From Rhizomys pruinosus (taxonomy: Eukaryota; Chordata; Mammalia; Rodentia; Spalacidae): a DNA stretch of 64,000 bases. A model generated the notes under the pieces. It did no database searches and had not been told where the DNA came from. It saw nothing but the letters and a program-made list of their open reading frames with translations. Position numbers and translations under genes: made by a program. The stretch covers positions 9,319 through 73,318 of the forward strand of contig VZQC01013731.1 of the NCBI GenBank assembly GCA_009823505.1, given 5' to 3'. Below, one piece after another: positions 1-11,196 of this stretch; position 1 is the stretch's first letter, and every line of letters begins with the position of its first letter.

Positions 1-57
1 TTCCCTTGGCACCCGCCACCTCCTCGGAACACTTGGTTGCCCTGGAGCCCCGTGGCT

Positions 58-69
58 TGCGCATGCGCA
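58..69. promoter_or_regulatory. NRF1-type palindrome
   Basis: TGCGCATGCGCA is a perfect palindrome matching the NRF1 consensus, in a small GC-rich patch (1-75) at the window edge. It could be the tail of a promoter lying to the left; the window does not show the gene. Confidence 0.4.
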
Positions 70-280
70 GAGTAACATCACTGTTGCAAGGAAGAGTTCA
101 TTTGGGATCTTCTGAATTCCTGGGAACTTCTTTGGATTTAACAACTGATAACTCCTCTCATTCATTTCCCTGCCCCAAGGAGAGAATCCCTGAGTGATTC
201 AAGGAAAACTCTCTGGAGCATTAGGTCCCTCTACAAATTTCACAAGGCAAAATGGCTTGGGTAATTTATGTATTCATTTA
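70..280. other. Unassigned sequence
   Basis: I recognise no coding, repeat or RNA feature between the GC-rich patch and the first B2. Confidence 0.5.
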
Positions 281-533
281 GGGGCTGGAGAGATGGCCTA
301 GCGGTTGAGAGCGCTGACCGCTCTTACAGAGGACCGGGGTTCGATCCCCAGCACCCACATGGCGGCTGAGACCCGTCTGAGACTCCAATTCCAGGAGAAC
401 TCCAGTTCCAGGGGAATCCGACACCCTCTTCTGACCTCCGCGGCACTGCACGACACGGGTGCACAAACCTACATGCAGACAGTACACTCATACACATACA
501 AAAATAAATAAAATTAAAAAAAAAATAAAAATA
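281..533 (+). mobile_element. B2 SINE
   Basis: Full-length B2: ggggctggagagatggc start, pol III B box (ggttcgatccc near 339-349), body with caggagaactccagttcc, and an (aaata)n A-rich tail. Confidence 0.95.
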
Positions 534-888
534 TACAAATATACAATAAGATATGTTTGTTGTTCTACAGTGAGGGTGTTGGGAGGAACCATGACAACAT
601 GAAAGAATGAGGGATTAGGATGGTATGGAAGTGCAGCTTATGGTTATGTGGATTTTCATAAGGTCACTTTAAGAGATAATGCATAAAATAAGCTTTTAGT
701 TTATCTAAATATGAACAACATCAACTTTATGCATAGAAAATATGTGAGTGACTTGTTCTCTGAAATTAAAGAATACCATATTTCTTGATTGCATCATTTT
801 TATTTTGATTATTGCAGCAAAAATGTCCATTTTTCTTTTGCTGAATTTAATCTCAGGCTCTTTTGTTTATTTTGGCTCCATGAGCAAC

Positions 889-889
<1 letters not shown>

Positions 890-927
<38 letters not shown>
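890..927 (+). repeat. (GT)n microsatellite
   Basis: About 19 uninterrupted gt units. Confidence 0.97.
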
Positions 928-928
<1 letters not shown>

Positions 929-1249
929 TATATCTTAGAAGCATATAGGCTCAATCATCTACGTTATATAAGTACTTTCTGACACACAAAAATAAAATTA
1001 TTAAAAACACACTTTTCATGTTCACGTCATTAAGCAGCATTTAACTGTACATGTAAAGTTTGATAAAATGAGGGGATTGGATCAATGTAATTGTCCTCAT
1101 TACAGTATATGAACTATAGAGTTACAAGATGTTGCCATCAGGAGAAATCAGGCAAAAGGTACGTGGGATTGTTGTTACTACTGTATTACTATTCTACAGC
1201 AGCCTATGAATCCTCAACCATCCCCAAACTAGAAGATTAACTTGTGTAA
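928..1249. other. Unassigned AT-rich intergenic sequence
   Basis: No gene or recognisable repeat, as in the stretches 534-889, 2468-2714, 3303-3654 and 4241-4579. Old L1 debris is possible. Confidence 0.5.
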
Positions 1250-1353
1250 TCTGGGTTGGGGTGGGGGTAAAGGAAAGGGCAATATGTTTAAATGGAACTG
1301 AAAATGATGTATGAAATACATAAAACATCAATAAAAGTATATTAAAAAAAAGT
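1250..1353 (+). mobile_element. L1 3'UTR end fragment
   Basis: ttggggtgggggtaaagg through gaaatacataaaac to an A-rich tail is the terminal L1 3'UTR seen elsewhere in the window. It abuts the next L1 tail-to-head. Confidence 0.8.
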
Positions 1354-1354
1354 T

Positions 1355-2467
1355 ACTCCAATGAGAAACATCTTAAAAAGTGTTCAACATCGCTAATAAT
1401 TAAGGAAATGCAAATTAAAACCACCTTAAGATTTCATCTTATTCCAGTAAGACTAGCTATGATCCAAAATACAAAGGATACCAAATGCTGGAGAGGTTGT
1501 GGGGAAAGGGGACCACTCATCCACTGCTGGTGGGAATGCAGACTTGTGCAACCCCTATGGAAAGCAGTGTGGAGAACTCTCCAGAAACTGAAAATGAGCC
1601 TGCCACCTGTCCCAGTTATACCACTCCTGGGTATATACCCATAAGACTCATTCTATCGCAGAGATACATGCACATCTATGTTTATTGCAGCTCTCTTCAA
1701 AATACCAAAGAGCTGGAAGCAACCCAAGTGTCCCTCAACTGACGAGTGGTTAGAGAGAATGTGGTACATCTACACAATGGAATTCTATGCAGTAGTAAAG
1801 AAAGATGACATATGAACTTTGCAGGTAAATGGATGGAACTCGAGGCCATTATGCTAAGTGAAGTAACACAGTCCCAGAAAAACAAGTGATGAATGGTATT
1901 CCTCATTTGTGGATGTTAGCACCAAATCCCTAGTTGAAAGGCAAGCTGAGAAAAGATAATGTTATATTTCTCTTTATCTGAAGACAACTATGCTGTTATA
2001 ACGTGAATTCCTTAATGGGCTTTAGAATTAACTGACCACTTATTTTCAGACTTTGTAATTGTGGTATATATATGGAGAGTATGTATTCATATATTAGAGT
2101 AATATAAAATTGAAGGAAAAATGTGAACTCCTAAACATATTTTGGAATTAATATACAGTTTATTTTCGAAGGTCATAATTTTGGTATATATGTGACATAT
2201 ATATAGGCATACTTTAGAGCAATACATATGGGAGAGAACAACAACAAAAAGACTGGATCAAAGAACTGACTGAAACGGTTAACTTCTGCCCAAACAATAA
2301 ACCTCAGCAGAGAAAAACTTTAAAAAGACTGAGAAAAAGATGCGATATACGTATGGCAGAATGCATGAACTGGGGTGGGGGGCATTGAAAAGGGAGTGTG
2401 TCTAAAGAAATGTGTACAAAACACACAAAACAGCAATAAAAATTAGGATACTTTATTTTTAAAAAAG
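1355..2467 (+). mobile_element. L1 ORF2 3' end and 3'UTR
   Basis: The same C-terminal ORF2 sequence as at 27.1-27.7 kb (CWRGCGERG motif near 1486-1512) followed by the 3'UTR with a G-rich tract (2373-2383) and terminal cagcaataaaaat. 5'-truncated. Confidence 0.9.
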
Positions 2468-2714
2468 TTATTCCATAGGATAAAAGCAGTTTTCAAAGAA
2501 TGCATCTTCTATTCTTTAATCAATTTTAAATAATAATTTATTCATAGTTCACAGTGCATTTCTTAGGTATCTGCAGTATTATATAATAGCCTTAGACTAG
2601 GCACATAAAAATGAAACACTTTTATTACAATATCTACCAGAATATATTTTCAAATTACAGGTTATTAGAATATATACATTAGAACTCTCTTGTACCCATT
2701 ATACAAACATTTCT

Positions 2715-2925
2715 TTAAATTTTTACTTCTTTATTTAGTTTTACTTTATATGTATAGGTATTTTTGCCTACATTTATATAAGTGCACCCATGCATGCCAT
2801 GCCCACCAAGGCCAGAGGAGGGGGTTAGAACCCCTGGAACTGACATTCTGGATGGTTGTTAGCAATGGTGTACGTGCTGGAAACTAAACCCAGGTCCTGT
2901 ACACAAGCAACCAAAGCTCTTTTTA
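2715..2925 (-). mobile_element. B3/B2-related SINE, old
   Basis: Antisense B2/B3 body (cccctggaactgacattctggatggttgttagc) with degenerate ends. Confidence 0.7.
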
Positions 2926-3094
2926 TAAAAAAAAAAAAAACATTTTATTAGTTTTATTCTTTTTTTTTAAGGCCTAAAGATATTTTAATATTTTATCAAT
3001 TAAATAACTCTAATAAAACATAGTGTATATGTTATGCATAAGAAAGTCTTTAAAGTATACATGGACTTCTATTTGAGAAAGTAAATTGTTAAGC

Positions 3095-3302
3095 ATAGGT
3101 AGTTTTATTCTTTATGTGTATGACTGTATTGCCTGCATGCATGTGGTTGCGCCCCTATCATGCAATGCCTGTGGGGTCAGAAGAGGGTGCCAGATCCCCT
3201 GGAACTGGAGTTACAGATGGTTGTTAGCCACTATCTGGTTGCTGGAATTCAAATCTGGGTCCTCTTTCAGTGCTCTTAACCACTGAGCCATCTCTCCAGC
3301 CC
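3095..3302 (-). mobile_element. B2/B3 SINE
   Basis: Antisense: ends tgagccatctctccagcccc at 3282-3302, the complement of the B2 head. Confidence 0.85.
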
Positions 3303-3654
3303 CTTCATTATATAATCTTAGATACTATATAATGTGTTAATGATTTCATTAGTCTTGAGTCCATGAATTCTGTATTCCCAGCGCCTGCATTTAAATTACA
3401 TCTTTGCAATCTACTCACTAATCCACTAGACTGAATCATTTATACTTCATCTTCACGACCTAAAGAAATCTGAAAGGGAGGGTTGATTTTTGGACTCTTG
3501 AGTGCTGGAATGTGTGACTAGGTGGGTTGTAGGAGAATGGAATGAAGTCCTTGCCTTCCTCCTATGTGTGTGATGGAACTTAAGAACAGCAGTTAAGCAA
3601 AAGAGAGATGTTTTGACATGAGGTGAATGTGTAACCCAGGAACTGGAAAATGTG

Positions 3655-4240
3655 CCTGTCTTATAAGTTCTAATGTGGGATGGATGTGCCCATTCTCTGG
3701 CCCCATAGCCAAGCAAAGTACTGCTGGATTGAAAAGTTGTGGATGTGCCCTGCAAAGAATCAACATGTCTGGCAGTTTCTAGAGAAATAATTTAAGGTAC
3801 TAGATCTTTCCCAAAAAGCCAAAGAACACAAAGCCCCTACACACCCCTCCCAGTCTGGTACAAACCATTTCTGGGCCCAATGTGCAAGGCTGCACAGCAT
3901 GACTAAACAAGACCAGGCTGCCCTGGACAACCTGGATGTGTTCTACAGTATCCCTGCATCTTTATAACAAGAAAAAGCAGATGGTGATCCTTGTTGCCCT
4001 CAAGGTTGTATGGCTGGAGCCTACTAGAATGTTTGTTTTCCTGGGGAGAATGGATCATGAAGTAGGCTGGAACTACTAGACCACCCTGGGGGAGAAAGTC
4101 AAGATTCACTCCTGGAAAAAGAAGCAGCTGCTGTAGCTGGGGAAACAGGTAAAGAACCAGGACTAGAAAATCACCAGAGTCCCAGAGGTCCTCAAAACCT
4201 ATGGACTACTGATGTGAGCCCAATAAACACTGTGCCTAAA
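3655..4240 (+). pseudogene. RPL13A processed pseudogene
   Basis: Intronless, heavily decayed copy of ribosomal protein L13a mRNA. Recognisable stretches in order: the KQVLLGRKVVVV region near 3712-3750, GINISGNFYRNKL near 3758-3790, the TKRGQAALD region near 3902-3935, the KKKRMVVPAALKVV region near 3967-4010, and the C-terminal TEVLKT(Y)GLL followed by a stop near 4190-4212. The 3'UTR ends with AATAAA at 4221-4226. Many stops and indels exclude function. The start is approximate because the first 30 codons are poorly conserved. Confidence 0.8.
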
Positions 4241-4579
4241 AATAATTAATTAATTACTTAATTAGTCTAAATAACTAAGTATTTGTGTCCATTTTATGAA
4301 AATTGAAAGGAACAAGTTTGAAGTAGAGTAAGCACTAAAATTTTGTCAAATGTAGTAATTATCATAAACTGAATGACCTGTCTTTTCAGTTACTACCAAA
4401 ACTATAACAAAAGTATTTATATTATTGTTGTAAATTATATAGAGTTCCATAGTATATAATATGCAGTATTATATTGTATACTTTTTATACTACTCAAGGG
4501 ATTCAAACATATTCATTCAGACATTTTAGCTGGTTTTATTTTTAAATGTCCCCTCTACTTTTTATAAAATATTTTATTG

Positions 4580-4858
4580 GGGGCTGGAGAGATGGCCTAG
4601 CAGTTAAGAGTGCCAAGCGCTGACCGCTCTTGCAGAGGACCCGGGTTTGATTCCCAGCACCCACATGGCGGCTGAGAACTGTCTGTAACTCCAATTCCAG
4701 GAGAACTCCAGTTCCAGGGGAATCCGACACCCTCTTCTGAAGTCCGCAGCATTGTACGACACGGGTGCACGAACCTACATGCAGACAGTACATTCATTCA
4801 CATAAATAAATTAAATTAAATTAAAAATAAAATTAAAATTTTAAAAAATAAAATAAAA
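4580..4858 (+). mobile_element. B2 SINE
   Basis: Full-length B2 with a long AT-rich tail made of aaatt/aaaat units. It sits against the antisense L1 fragment. Confidence 0.93.
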
Positions 4859-5315
4859 TATTTTACTGACATTTTGTGTATTTCATACATCATTTCTCAG
4901 TCCAATTTAGACACATACCCCTTTCCTTGCCCCCACCCCACCCCAGTTCATGCATTCTGCCATACACGCCTTGCATCATTTTCTCAGGCTTTTTAAAGTT
5001 TTCCTTTGCAAAGGTTTATTGTTTGGGGTAGAAGTTAACTGTTTCAGTCAATTCTTTTACCCAGTCCTTTTGTCCTTGTTGTTCCCTCCCATTTGTATTG
5101 CTCCACAATATTCCTATATATGTCACATATATACCAAAATTATGACCTCTGAAAATAAACTGTATGTTAATTTTGAAATATGTTTAGGAGTTCACATTTT
5201 CCCTTTAATTTTATATTATTCTAAAATATCCACCTACATACCACAATTACAAAGTCTGAAAATAAGTGGTAAGTTAATTCTAGTGCCAGTTAAGAGATTC
5301 ACATTATAATAGTAC
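4855..5315 (-). mobile_element. L1 3'UTR fragment, antisense
   Basis: Complement of the L1 terminal region, with tgtatttcatacatcattt, the C-rich complement of the G-tract (4931-4945) and the AT-rich 3'UTR to about 5310. Confidence 0.8.
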
Positions 5316-5382
5316 AGTTGCTTTCAGATAAAAAGAAACAGAACATTAACATTGCTCAGCTTGTTTTGTTTATTTGTTTGTT

Positions 5383-5610
5383 TGTTTTTGTCTTTTTGAG
5401 ACAGGGTCTCCCTATAGCCCCAGCTGGCCTGGAACTCACTCTGTAGACCAAGCTGGCCTTGAACTCACAGTGATTCACCTGCCTCTTGCCTCCTGAGGGC
5501 TAGGATTTAAAGCGTGTGACTCCACCCCCAGCTTAAAGGAGGTTGTTAGCCACCATGTGGGTGCTGGGAATCGAACCCGGGTTCAAGGCCAGCCTGGTCT
5601 ACAGGATGCA
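5383..5610 (-). mobile_element. B1 SINE plus antisense B2-head piece
   Basis: Antisense B1 (gagacagggtctccctatag at 5398) followed by a short antisense B2-head segment (gttgttagccaccatgtggg). It may be a truncated, diverged member of the B2-head:B1 composite type. Confidence 0.75.
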
Positions 5611-5929
5611 TATTATGGTCCCATTTGATCTAACTCACATACATTGACAGACTCAGAAATTCAATGTATACATATATGAAAATGTTACTAGACAGTGAAG
5701 ACAATCTGGGTAAATTCTATTGTCACTCTTGCAATTATATATTAGCTTAGAAACTGAAAAGACAATACTAAATTCATCAATAATTGTTAAATACTTATAT
5801 TTTATATACCCAAACTTCTCTTTCAATCCTACATCTTTTTCCAGATCCAGAATTAAATGCTCCCACCTAGTCAAATTCAGCTGTGACATCAGAGCTCTTT
5901 GTAAGTAAGCCCTGCCACTAGACATGCAC

Positions 5930-6270
5930 AATGCATGCTCAATTATAACTTCCCCATGAAGCCAATCTGAAATCTGCCTAGCAGCCTGGTGGCAGATGAT
6001 GCAACCTCAGCCAACAAGGCTGAACCTATGGGAGACATACAAACTGCCAACTGCCAACTGCTGTCTGCCCAGGGACCAATGGGAAGACACACCAACTGCC
6101 ACCTGCCCAGGGACCAATGGGACACTGGGAGGGGGGTATAAAGGTCTGCACAATTCCTGCAATAAACGAGCCTGCTTTTGCCACTTACCTTACTCCCAGG
6201 GTCTGTGTTGTTGACTCTGTTCCTTCGTATCCTTGCCCCCAAGGGTCCCGCACTGGGATTGCTTACTCCA
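5930..6270 (+). mobile_element. Partial 5' LTR of a class II ERV
   Basis: Contains paired agggaccaatggg segments (CCAAT boxes near 6072 and 6111), a TATA-like ggtataaagg near 6136-6146, AATAAA at 6162-6167, and ends ...ttactcca just before a primer-binding site. The left border is not defined, and U3 looks truncated or diverged relative to the 3' LTR. Confidence 0.7.
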
Positions 6271-6272
6271 TC

Positions 6273-6287
6273 TGGCACCCAACGTGG
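6273..6287 (+). mobile_element. Retroviral primer-binding site, tRNA-Lys type
   Basis: TGGCACCCAACGTGG follows the LTR end after a two-base spacer. It is one base from the tRNA-Lys(1,2) PBS (TGGCGCCCAACGTGG) used by betaretroviruses and related class II ERVs, which supports the assignment of this provirus. Confidence 0.75.
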
Positions 6288-6689
6288 TCTCTTTACCCAT
6301 GCGGGCATGGGTATTGAGCTCGCATGGCTCAGGCTGTACTTTTTGTTGCTGCAGTAATTTGGGGGGGCCCTTATTTTCACATTTTGCTGTCAGCGCTGCA
6401 TCTAACGTGAATAGGTCACCACTACATGGGACCCTTCCTCCTCTGTGGCACAGTCAAGTGCCCCCATCGGCAGTTCTATGGTAGGTTGGCCCCTCTGTGT
6501 TCTTTGTTTTTTGTCTTTGCAAGAGGTGAGGGCATTGACCTTTTCTGTGTGTTGTATGTCCTAATAGGGAGGAACATTCATTTTGGTTTCAATTTGCCTG
6601 GCAACTCCATATAAACACTGACCATCCAAGAGTTGGAACCCAGATTGCCACCCCCCCCCCAGAGCCTCTCTCAACCAGAGACACTGTGT

Positions 6690-6820
6690 GGGCATACGGC
6701 AGAGGCAGGCAGATCTCTGAGTTCAAGTCCAGCCTGGTATACAGAGTGAGCTCCAGGCCATCTGGGACTAAAAGGGAGACCCTGTCTCAAAAATACAAAA
6801 AAAAAAAAAAAAAAAAAACA
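6690..6820 (+). mobile_element. 5'-truncated B1 SINE inside the ERV leader
   Basis: B1 body from ggcagaggcaggcagatctc to gagaccctgtctcaaaaa with a 22-base A tail. It sits between the provirus PBS and gag, so it inserted after the ERV. Confidence 0.85.
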
Positions 6821-6928
6821 TGGAAGTCCCCAACTAAACACAAGACATTTGATCTGACACACGATCTCCTGCGTGTGCTTGTTTTACTTTCACTTCTGTT
6901 CATCTCGTCTCCCCCTAAGACTGCTGCT

Positions 6929-7690
6929 ATGGGGGAGAAGTTGCCTTCTCACTATAAGGGACCTCAAATAAAAGGATTTAAATCCCTGTTAATTACCAGA
7001 GGTATGAAGGTCCAATCGACTGACCTGAAGACATTCTGGAATGAGGCAGAAACTATTGCCCTATGGATCTCTCCCTATCTCTGGATGCAGGTACTTTATC
7101 TGGCCCACAAGTGAGAGATCGACTCAGGGACTCTCCCCTCTGCTTTCTTTGTGCCTATTCTCTTGGCAGTAATCATTAGCCTCAAATCCTCCTCACCTGA
7201 GGAAGTAATTGCTTCTCACAACAAACATTGTAAGGAACAAGCTAGCGTTAATCTCTCCATCACCTCACTGCCTCCAGTACTTTCTGATACTTCCTCTGAT
7301 GAGGAAGATGAGGGGTCCACAGATGAGGCTGCTTCTGCTAAACCAGCTTTATCAATTGAAAAACCTGAGCTTCCCAACCACTCTCGCCTGTTTCCCGGCC
7401 ACAAGCCCTTCTAAATACCCAAGGAGAGAGGTCAAATATCCAGATGACTGTGCTAATGCCCTATGGCCACCTCCCCTCGCACCAGTCTTCTTTGCTCTAA
7501 CTTAGAGCATGGCCCTTATTCTGAACAGGCCTTTGTTCCACCATTGCCCCATTCTCGGGTGAAGGCAAACCAAGTAAACCCGGGTCCAAATGCAGCTGCC
7601 CGGCCCTAGATTCCTACTCCCTTTGCAGACCTCACCCTTATCCACAAAGCCTGCAGCAAGTCAGGACTGGACTCACCTTAATTTGAACAA
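6929..7690 (+). pseudogene. ERV class II gag remnant
   Basis: An ATG at 6929 opens a matrix-like reading frame with the basic, helix-rich N-terminus usual in betaretroviral Gag, stopping at 7112. Further blocks continue in other frames, including an acidic Ser/Asp/Glu patch near 7286-7330 and a Pro-rich segment to about 7640. Stops and frameshifts are frequent. Capsid, nucleocapsid, protease and pol are missing. Assignment rests on the PBS/LTR context and the N-terminal resemblance. Confidence 0.6.
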
Positions 7691-7699
7691 GTCTTAAAA

Positions 7700-8290
7700 T
7701 AATGTTCCATGCAACTCCAGACTCAAAACAACTGGTATAACCTTTTTTTTTTCCTTACCTTCTTTGGCAGGTCTAGACATGACTGGTTTAACCTTCTAAA
7801 GGCATTACTGGAGCCTGCTGTGTTCCTCAATTGGTGCTCTGCCTATGATGACCATGCAGAGACACAGGTTATACACTGCTATTCATGTGCTACAATGGCA
7901 AATTGATCTCATGGCAGAGGAACTGGCCATAGTCAGGGATATTGCACTCTTAGCTTGTGACCCAAGGTACAAAACATTTTGTCTTACTCCTTATCAAATC
8001 AAAAATATTACTTCGGAAAGATAAAAATTGGCACAATATATTAAAGGGACTTGGTCAAAAAACTTTCTCAACTATTCCATCCTACTCAGAGAACAAATCA
8101 CAGACCTTAATTCCACAAGGGCATTAGCCATGGACTTAAATATCTCCTTTATGGGGCAAATTTGGAACAACATTAAAAACTCTTTTATCCCTCCTGGATA
8201 GCAACTTATCCCATACTAGCAGGTATTACAATTGCACTAATGATTCTGTTTAAGTGTCTCCTACAGTATATCTCCAGACAGCACCCCATC
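7700..8290 (+). pseudogene. ERV env transmembrane-subunit remnant
   Basis: Broken frames from about 7780 to 8280 resemble the end of a retroviral TM subunit: a heptad-rich stretch, N-glycosylation-type NIT/NYS/NST sites, then a hydrophobic membrane span near 8200-8265. It follows gag directly, so the proviral middle has been deleted. A T-rich tract plus cag near 7740-7771 resembles a splice acceptor. Frameshifts and stops exclude function. Confidence 0.5.
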
Positions 8291-8472
8291 AACAAGACTG
8301 CACTCCATCAACAAGACCACGCTCCAGGTGCTTATGGCTCTTGAGCATTCTGATTGTGGCTCACTGAACAAGGTGGTTAGGGCTTGGCTCACAGAAATAC
8401 ATGAGACAACCATGTACTTCTCCTCATGTGCCCTTGGTGCCCTCCAAGGAAACTGTCCTTTGAGGGTGAGTA

Positions 8473-8502
8473 GTCAATGACAGGTAAGACCCTGTCATTG
8501 AC
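8473..8502. repeat. Perfect 12-bp inverted repeat (hairpin)
   Basis: gtcaatgacagg (8473-8484) pairs with cctgtcattgac (8491-8502) around a 6-nt loop. A third, partly inverted copy of the same words follows at 8503-8526. It lies between the env remnant and the 3' LTR. Confidence 0.8.
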
Positions 8503-8658
8503 CTGTCATTGAGTAGTCAATGCCAGGTAAGCCAGGGCAACCTAAGACAGGCATGGTCCAAAATACTGGACACACCTGAGGTGGGGACAACAATGTCAGA
8601 GCAAAGAACTCTGACTCCCACTGGGAAGCCTGAGAAAGTAAAAACAAAAGGGTGGATA

Positions 8659-9060
8659 TGTAGGAGAAGTAATCCTTGCTGCTTGACATGCATGACACAT
8701 GCTTATTATAGATGGCAATCTCATGAATTAACCATGTTTTTTTTCTTAGTGCCTATGTACATAATGCCTTGTAAACAGAACACAGTTACTAGTATTAGCT
8801 GATTGGCTTAACTTAAGGAATTATTCTTTATAGTTTAGGTAATTGCTAAAGACTTTTAATTTAATAATATGCTTGGATTTAAGATTAATCTTAGATGGGC
8901 AGTCATATGTTGCTTGACATTTGGGATACATTTTGAAAAATGTGGCATTAGGTCATTCCCTTGTTTTGTGAGCATAGTATGGTGTTCTTACAGAAGCCAA
9001 GTGACAGATGGCTTATGTCAACTGCTTGCTATGGCATTTTGGTACAAATAAGAAACATAG
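8659..9060 (+). mobile_element. Probable 3' LTR of the class II ERV
   Basis: A purine-rich aaaacaaaagggtgga tract (8641-8656) precedes TGTAGGAGAAG, the expected polypurine tract/LTR junction. The right border cannot be fixed: no clear CA end or flanking repeat is seen before about 9060. Confidence 0.4.
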
Positions 9061-9282
9061 TGTCTAGACACAAGACATATGAAACCTTGCAAACATAAAA
9101 CCACATGCTGCTTTACAATAAACTGCTTCTCAGAAGCATACTGTAAAATAATAGGACAGTAAAGACATAAAGTAGTAACACTTATCTTGTCATTATAAGT
9201 ACCATGAACTGTAAATACCTATTTGTGCTACACTTTTGTAGGAATGACTTTTACAATGTGGAAATACTCTGCACAAATGATT

Positions 9283-9451
9283 CTTTTTTTTTTTTTTTTT
9301 TTTTATTTGGTATTTTTGAGACAGGGTCTCCCTGTAGCCCTTGCTGTCCTGAACTCACTCTGTAGATCAGGCTCGCCTTGAACTCACAGAGATCCGCCTG
9401 CCTCTGCCTCCCAAGTGCTAGAATTAAAGGCATGCACCACCATACCTGGCT
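9283..9451 (-). mobile_element. B1 SINE
   Basis: Antisense B1 with a T run (21 Ts) at 9283-9303 and complement of the B1 start at 9436-9451. Confidence 0.92.
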
Positions 9452-9504
9452 ATAAATGACTCATATCACCTTGCAACCAAAGGGTCGATCTTATCTTAGC
9501 TATT

Positions 9505-9648
9505 TTTTTTTTTTGTCTTTTTGAGACGGGGTCTCACTTTTAGTCCCAGCTAGCCTGGAACTTGCTCTGTAGACCAGGCTGGCCTTAAACTCCTGCCTCT
9601 ACCACTTGAGTGATGGAATTAAAGGCATATGCCATCACACCAGGCCAC
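9505..9648 (-). mobile_element. B1 SINE
   Basis: Second antisense B1, with a small deletion in the body; gagacggggtctcac near 9523. Confidence 0.88.
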
Positions 9649-10046
9649 TGCTTAGCTTTTTTTACATACAGACAAGCTCCCTGAGCCTTGGTCTCCTCTT
9701 GTCACCTGGAAATACAGCCTCAATCCCTCATGACCCTTCCTTGCCCCTGAGCCAAAACAAAGTATAAATGTGCATGTGTATGTTTTACAAATCAAGCAAC
9801 TGCTATAAATAGCAGATATTTTTTGGAAGCAACAAGGATTATCCTATGTGTATTGTAAACAATAGATAGGATTTAATTGATAACATATACTTGTGATTGT
9901 GTATGTGCTGTCCTAGATACATAGCGGTCGGGTCAGGAAAAATAAAATCCTCTGATAAGGGTTTGATATTACTTTCCCATTTCATGATGAATACGCTGTT
10001 TGAATAGAAGAAAGAGCAAGCCCTTGTTCTACAGCAATTTGGGTCT
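9649..10046. other. Unassigned intergenic sequence
   Basis: AT-rich, no coding potential recognised. The same holds for 9061-9282 and 11203-11716. Confidence 0.5.
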
Positions 10047-10570
10047 TTTTTTTTTTTTTTTTTTGGCTAAAGCAGATGCTAAGAAACTGCCTTTATTCAG
10101 GCATAACTGAAACATGGCATTACATTGTTATGCCACACACTTTCATACAACTGGCAGCACACATTTACTTTTACTGGCTTCACTAGGAACATAAGCAATT
10201 CATTGTAATACAGTGATATCCGTAGGGAACAAGAGTAATTCAGCTTCATTATTATAGTACATGTTGTCTGTCATTGGCAGAAATGTCAGTATGCAGTGTA
10301 GACTATAGTTTTTAAAACTGAAGTGGAGGGTTTAGAAGTGGCAAGTATTTAAAGACACCAAAATTGTAAGCATTGATGAAATCTGACCAAATGGCCTCTG
10401 AGGAACAGCAAAACAACAAAGTCCTCTACAGTCCTTATACATTAGTTTTTAAAGATATACATTTTGACATAATGACTGTGTTTAACAGTGTAAAAAATAA
10501 ACCTTTGCTGCCATCTTGTGGAAAGAAACAGTCATTATATTTCATATCTGTGGATAAGGTTTGCAAGATG
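10047..10570 (-). pseudogene. Orphan 3'UTR retrocopy (unidentified mRNA)
   Basis: On the minus strand a unique AT-rich sequence ends with ctgaataaaggcag (AATAAA complement near 10092-10097), about 30 bases more, and then an 18-A tail (T run 10047-10064). This is a polyadenylated mRNA 3' end, 5'-truncated inside the 3'UTR. No coding sequence is recognisable and the parent gene is unknown. The upstream limit is approximate. Confidence 0.6.
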
Positions 10571-10586
10571 TGCATGCATAGCTAGC

Positions 10587-11196
10587 TGTTGGAGTTTAAT
10601 AATCGTCTGAATAGTCCTTTAGTCGTGCGTGGCCGACATCCACATGTTGTTCTTCCCTCCTTGCATTTCTCAAGGCTGTCTCCTGCCTGCAGGAAGACAA
10701 TCTCTCAGCTCTGGCAAGGAGGGAGGTGGGGACCATGAAGAGTTACCTGACAGAATAGAAAGACAAGGAAAGATAAAGACATACAGTCATGGACTCAGAG
10801 AAAGCCCAGGAGAATAGAGTCTCTATTTATGCCAGCAGTATGCTTATATACCAAAAGTTACTGTGCTCTGGGCAAGGAAGGGGGGGGCAGGTGGAAGGGA
10901 GGGGTGAGCCACCTTGGCTCTAATCAGGGGGGCTGCAGAGCTCCTGTTTGTGCAACAGGTAACTAGAGGTGCAATATTTTGCTCAATGCCTCCAGGGAAG
11001 GGGCCATCTGGTCCTGGAACTTTGCAGAGATAGGTGAAGCAAGAAAACATTGTAATATATCCCAAAACTTCCGGAGCTACAGATAACTCAGAGAGGCAAC
11101 TGAATGCCTACAGAGATATCAGATAATCCTCCTCAGAGGTCTTACAACAGGTCTTACAAGTTCTTGCCTCAAGCCTCGAAAAGTTTCGTTCCTACA
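10587..11196 (-). mobile_element. Solo LTR (ERVK-type) with 6-bp TSD
   Basis: A 610-bp unit begins TGTTGGAG and ends CCTACA, flanked by perfect GCTAGC repeats at 10581-10586 and 11197-11202. A 6-bp duplication fits class II ERVs. The minus orientation rests on a TATA-like element (complement of ctatttatgcc near 10823-10833) and is moderate in certainty. No internal viral genes remain. Confidence 0.75.

Noticed and set aside
281..350. tRNA gene
   Set aside because: The pol III A/B boxes belong to the B2 SINE; no full tRNA cloverleaf is present.
7740..7771. Host gene splice acceptor (T-rich tract ending cag)
   Set aside because: No host exon follows; the sequence is in the ERV remnant and could at most be a viral env acceptor.
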